Part shown: positions 59,220 through 64,000 of the stretch, piece by piece
Numbering within the stretch: position 1 is the first letter of the stretch
Layout: every line of letters starts with the position of its first letter
Source: Dioscorea cayenensis subsp. rotundata
Lineage: Eukaryota > Streptophyta > Magnoliopsida > Dioscoreales > Dioscoreaceae
NCBI RefSeq assembly: GCF_009730915.1
Contig: NC_052489.1
Span: 4,863,622-4,927,621 of the forward strand
Direction: 5' to 3'
DNA length: 64,000 nt
Notes under the pieces: model-generated
Databases searched by the model: none
Seen by the model: the letters and a program-made list of their open reading frames with translations, nothing else
What the model was told of the DNA's origin: nothing
Translations under genes and position numbers: made by a program

Positions 59220-62200
59220 CATGAGGAATGGCGAATCTCCACAGAAGGACCTGCAGGCGTGTCCGGTGGTGAGAGGCGATGAGAGCGATGGGGTTAGTCG
59301 AGAGTGGAAGTTGGTGGTGTTCCTCGGGGTGTCTTGATGGCCGACCTCTTGGTACAGTCTCGGGGTTGAGAAAACATTTACGCAAGTGGTATTCGTCGTC
59401 TTGAGAGGCAAGGTGTGAAGCGGGGGCTCGTTGAGGATGGGGAGGTTGCTGGGGCAGAGGTGGAGGGCAGAAGCTAGCAGGCTCCCAAAGCGGCCACAAC
59501 TCTCATGAAAGCCACGTGTGGACGTTGTTTCGAACCTCGCTGAGCGGGTACAGTGTCACCGCAGTGTGGTGCCTCCGGTGTGCTGGGGTAGCAACAGTCA
59601 CTGGCGGCGGTCTGCAGTCGGCAGGCGCGGCCCGGTATTAGCGGCGCACGTTCGGTCAGCGTATGTCGGAGGGTTCTTGAGCCATGAGGTGCGGTGGGTG
59701 ACCAGGATGGAAAGGACGGTGAAAGGATTATGTCGGGAGAAATTAAGTGGTGAGGACCGTTACTGACTGGTAGAGTTTCGTATGTTGCCGCTCACGCTAG
59801 AGATTCTTTGCATCTCGGGAGGACTTCTTGAAGGTGGCAATCTTATCTATTGTTCGGGGCCATGTGTGACACTAGTATCTTAAGTTACTCCGTCGCTCAT
59901 TAACATTAGTCTTGCCTGCCTTCCCCATAGCATACATTGAGCGAATGTAACTTCATTATCCACGTTGGAGTAGGGGATGAGTGAAGGGAGGTGTGTGAGC
60001 GGGTACCTTCAAGGTTGCTACAAAGGATGGACCTGTGAAACGAATTCAGCTCCATAGTCGGTAATTTCTGGGTCTGGTGAGCCTCGGGAGGCTGTGGTTG
60101 CACTTGTGGAATCTTCCGGCCCATATGGGTGGTCGTGGAATGCTTAATTAGGTGGAGAGTGCTCCGACCAGCAGAGGACACAGTGGCTGTCAAATGCGAC
60201 ACAAACTCATACAAAATTTCCTTCGGTGATGGGAGGCGTCGTCTTTGGAGTTTGCCAATGGAGGTGGAAGTGCATGCAGGTGTCACGTAAGTATCTTGTC
60301 ATCATCACGTGGACGTGGAGTGATTCTGTGTTTAGTCGAGGTGGGTAGATATATGCTATGGTCGAGTTGGGAGGTGACATACAGTGATTCGCGGTGGTTT
60401 CCAATAGGGAGGTGATGGAGGAAGTGAAGGATAAGGACATGCTAATCGCCAACCTTATGCGGCGTCTCTCTTTTATCTTGAGCCGAGGCGGGTAACTATC
60501 GTGATCGCCCGAAGATAATGGTTGATCTTTGCTCCATGCAATAGAGGCAGTGGTCTTAGGTTGAGCCCTGGCTCCAGCGTTGGTGGGATGGATTGGATTT
60601 AAGGCAAGGTCTGGTGTTTCCACAAACCGTTGGAGAAGACCCGATGGTTTTAAGGCTCGGTCTCCGGTGTAACAACGGAATGATTACAACGAAGGGGTGG
60701 CTCGGTGCGATCATAAAGATTTGGCGTGCCGGCAATTTCTTGTCAGGAGTCTGATTAATACGGAGAAAATCCTCTCTCTCGAAATATGGTTTCGTGTGAG
60801 CAGCGTTAAGTGGCGGGGCTCCTCGTGGAAGCGACAAAGCGTCATATTGATATTGGCGAGGCGATTTAGCGATTTGGAAAGGGTGAGTGGAAACTGTGAT
60901 GGGGTTCGGGCTCGCTTGTGGATTTTGTGGACCTATACTCATTTGTGATGTAGAAGGGACAAAGGGGTTGAGCCCTAACCTGAAAGTAATTTGGGCCTTG
61001 GTGGGCCGGTCACAATCACGGACTATGGCTTCAGGTCCATCTCTGGGCCCGATTGCATGTTTGGAGAAGGTTGATCTCTATTCCATAGATGATGAATTGG
61101 CTCTCTCGCACTTAGGTGTGCATGCAGGTGGTGGCCCCCAATTCATCGGTCCTTCCTCATGGGGGCCCATTAAGATCACCTTCGACCATGGTGATTGCCA
61201 CACGGGGTTATGGTGAGTGTTGCTGGGTTTGGTAGCACGTGTGAGATTGAGTCAATAGGAGTGATACTCAGTTGCATGAAATGTCTTTGAGGAGGATGTC
61301 GTTGAGTAGTGGAAGTTTGTCCTCTGAAGTTGTTCTTTGAATCGGACAGATTTCAGGTTCTGATTTGAGAAGAAGTTGGAAGGCTCTCTTAGCAGATGAC
61401 ACAATTTCCACCTCGAGACCAACCTCCTCATGGGACTACGGAGAAGTCTGGGGGCTAAGAAACCTTCTTCAAGATTCAATGAGACCTTGAGTTGTCGGGC
61501 CTCGGTCTCTCATCAAGAAGAAAATTTTCGCAGTGCCGTGAGTATAGTAACAATTCTTTTGATGTTCGTTAGTCGATAAACAAATTTCTAATTATTAACA
61601 TGGCATTCATTTGGTGTATTTGCTCTGATTGTATTGCCATGTTGGGTTTTGATGGGCATCCATTGCACTTACGATTTTTGAGAAAGGCGAGTTCCTCCTC
61701 CCGAGGACCGCATAATCTAAGTGTTGTTAGTGTATTACTGCGGGTGGAATGTTAGGGGCAGGAGGCAGCCAAAATATTTTTCTAGTAAAGTTTTTGAATT
61801 TACATTTTCTTGATATTTGTTGTTTTAGAGTCTAAATTGGAGGTGATCTCTAATCTCATGTGGCATGAAATTAGGGATGTCGATTAGATCATTTTGCTTC
61901 GTTCCGGTGAAGGGCTGCGGGTGGTATCATTATAGGTTTGGAATGGTGTTCTAGGCGGGGCCATGTTGAGAAGTTAGGGATTTTAAAAACCTTTATGATT
62001 TTTCTCCTCAAAGTGGATTGAATTTAGTTAGTATTTGTACGATGTCTGTTAATTGAGATGTAAAACCTTGATTAGGAATTTGAGAAAGTTAATTTGCTTG
62101 GGTTACCTTGGCTATTAATATTGATTTTAACGCAATTTTCTGAGATGGTAAATTATCTGGGGCTCCATGTTTGTAGGCTCGGGAGCTGATGCAAGGAATC

Positions 62201-62870
62201 CTGGTTATGAGACAGCCTCCTACGTGAGCCAAAAGATTTACATGGACTATTAGTGACCCGGACCCAATTTGGGTGGGTTGGACATTTTTTAGTTAATAAT
62301 TGGATTTGAATTCCCAAACTTTGCCAGAAGAGTTTGCCACCTAGAGTGGAGTTACGATCATGTGGCACTAGTGGAGTTGGTCGTCATGTCTTCCAGACCC
62401 TTCGCTTTGAGGCTGGTGTGAGTCTTTGGTTGATAGTTTGAGGACTTGACTGATTAATTTGTGGAGGAGTTGGATCTAAGAGTCAAATGGGAATTTGGTC
62501 ATGGCCTAAAGCTTTAATGTCATGGAGCGTGTCCGAATAGCGGGTAAGTTCAACTTTGGATTTGGTCAGTGGTGGACACTTACGGATGAATTAGAAAGAT
62601 TTGACATTAAAAGGAGTCGATCGTGTTGGTTCAAGGCAGCAATAGGAACATATTTTCTTGATGGAGATCATTCATAAGCAAGAGGAGATTCTTGGAAACC
62701 AGAGAATCTCGATTGCGATGCATTTGAGCATGGTGATGGCTATAATGTTCCAACTCCTCAATACCCTTTAAATTGAGCCTATACGGACATATTTTTACCA
62801 ACATTACGGATCTTGAATCTGCGGAGGATGTCGAATTTGGGGTTAAGTAGCGTCGCACGGTGTGTTCTCA
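59220..62870 (+). mobile_element. Decayed LINE (L1-type), 3' part missing
   Basis: This block is GC-richer than its surroundings and has no long frame. From about 61720 broken frames match the plant L1 ORF2 endonuclease order: YCGWNVRGR near 61740, FTWT near 62240, a LD-x-FLVNNW segment near 62280-62300, PKLCQKSLPPR near 62315-62345, LRFEAG near 62400, and a WFKAGNRNIF-type block near 62630 that precedes the reverse transcriptase in such elements. The reverse transcriptase itself is absent. 59220-61700 may be the 5' UTR and ORF1, but I cannot show domains there. LINEs usually lose the 5' end, so loss of the 3' end is odd. Confidence 0.6.
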
Positions 62871-63264
62871 GCTTCACAGATGTGTGATTTGAGTGGTGAG
62901 AAAGCTATTATGTGAAAGTTGAATAATTCAATATAGTAGCAAACTAAGTTATGATGTTTTTCACTTTATATAATGTATACAATCAAAGTTTTCAGGCACC
63001 AAAATCAAGTAGAGCTCAAGGAATTTCATTGAATAAAAATTACCTACTAAAAGAACAATAGAATGGTACATCTAAAATAAGCTACATCTGAAATAAGGAA
63101 CAGTAAATCAGGAAGAAAAAAAAAAAGTATATCACAAACTGATGAGAAAACCAAAACAAAAAGTACAGGAATGCCCCGACATTCATTTAACATGTTAAGT
63201 GCATACAACATAAAAGAAATAGAGTTTGCCACAATGATAAGGATTACACAAACAAAAGCAGTAC
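62871..63264 (-). other. AT-rich sequence after the last myosin exon
   Basis: By position this is the start of the intron following the GTACTG donor at 63264. No further myosin exon is found here. Confidence 0.5.
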
Positions 63265-64000
63265 CTTCACTCATATTGATTTCCACATGGTCTTCATTGT
63301 CAATTACAGTGAAAGCAATGTTACCCAACCATAGAACAGCTGCAAGCATTGCAAATGCCTTCTCTTGGTCTTCCTTACTAATTTTAACAATATCTAAGGC
63401 TTCCTAGATAGAGACAAAAGACAATGGACAAATAACACAATGCAATGATTTCAAAGGGGCACTACTATATATATATATATAGAAAGATATTCAAAAGGAT
63501 GATGAAAGGATGGAATAAGAACCATTCAGCTTACCATCAATTTATGAAATCTTTTAGCATCATCAACACCATCAATGGTCAAACAATCATTCTGTTTGAG
63601 ATACTCATACTCATAGGGAGGTTTTAGATTCAACTGTTCTGCAAATTAGGTTAAGAAATTTTGAATTAGTGCACGATTTGCAGCAATTGTCATAAGTTGA
63701 TCTATAAAAATGAAAGTCATCTGACGAGCCATAATATCTTACGGTCATGCTATCATCAAAAACCAATGGACGAAGTTCACAGTATGCAACATTCACAAAA
63801 ATTTAATAATAAATAAAAATATAGATTGGTTTTTTACAAAAGATAATTAACACTGTTGTCATTGTTATTTTTAGCAGAGCAACTGATGATAAAAATGGGT
63901 ATTCAGTATTTGAAGAAGCTACCTTTCACCTCTTTAAAAGTAAGCTCACCTTTCAGAAGGGGAGGAGCCCCTGCACAAAGTTGATAGAAAACATGAAATG
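63265..64000 (-). pseudogene. Class VIII-like myosin motor, partial; downstream exons not found
   Basis: Three minus-strand exons are visible. The first (63950 to beyond the window) reads HVFYQLCAGAPPLLK. The second (63535-63638) reads QLNLKPPYEYEYLKQNDCLT, then IDGVDDAKRFHKLM. The third (63265-63403) reads EALDIVKISKEDQEKAFAML, then AAVLWLGNIAFTV. Splice sites are canonical and phases agree, and the order matches the motor domain of plant class VIII myosins, actin-based motors of the cell cortex and plasmodesmata. The 5' exons lie beyond 64000. The rest of the motor, neck and tail should lie below 63265 but no trace is seen before the intact CXXS1 gene, apart from the gap. Either the gene is truncated or the assembly is broken here. 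Confidence 0.82.

Noticed and set aside
59143..61479. Several 60-140-codon frames on both strands
   Set aside because: The block is GC-rich and lacks conserved domains; chance frames are expected there, and the only recognisable signal is a decayed LINE further on.

Overview
This is plant nuclear DNA. It contains a plant class I formin, a DYW-type pentatricopeptide repeat (PPR) protein, a mono-cysteine thioredoxin of the CXXS1 type, mitochondrial ribosomal protein bL28m and a class VIII-like myosin fragment. The rest is AT-rich and packed with plant transposons. No species can be named from the sequence. Introns are GT-AG apart from one GC-AG intron. A run of exactly 1,000 Ns (57884-58883) is an assembly gap.

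Layout. 1-11531 is a nest of mobile DNA: an LTR with a tRNA-Met primer site (460-785); remnants that include an endogenous pararetrovirus (caulimovirid) movement-protein piece (2528-3093, minus); a complete but dead hAT transposon (3132-8964) with 8-bp target duplications, sitting inside one of three related LTRs; a small TRIM-like LTR element (9310-10304); and a Stowaway-type MITE (10796-11064). 11541-23307 is an 11.8-kb Mutator-like element (MULE) with perfect 9-bp target duplications. It carries a decayed MuDR-type transposase (plus) and, facing it, a Ulp1-protease-like gene (minus). It is partly duplicated in tandem and a solo LTR interrupts it. 23678-24837 is a long foldback element with its own 9-bp target duplication.

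26588-33257 is the formin gene (+) and 35771-37897 the intronless PPR gene (-). A second MULE (38269-43868, TIRs of about 320-335 bp, 9-bp target duplication) lies 0.37 kb upstream of the PPR start. A PIF/Harbinger element (44108-50100, TTA target duplication) ends 0.5 kb before the bL28m gene (50605-53205, +). The CXXS1 gene follows (54064-57108, +), then the gap, a decayed LINE (about 59220-62870) and the broken myosin gene (63265 to the window end, -).

The most unusual structure is in the first MULE. The introns of both its genes, and its other non-coding parts, are filled with a degenerate repeat in which GTTTAA recurs every 20 nt, always on the sense strand of the local gene. Together with the Ulp1-type second gene, this recalls the VANDAL elements of Arabidopsis, whose VANC protein recognises short motifs repeated in the element's own non-coding DNA. 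The host genes look like unrelated housekeeping or development genes and form no shared pathway.
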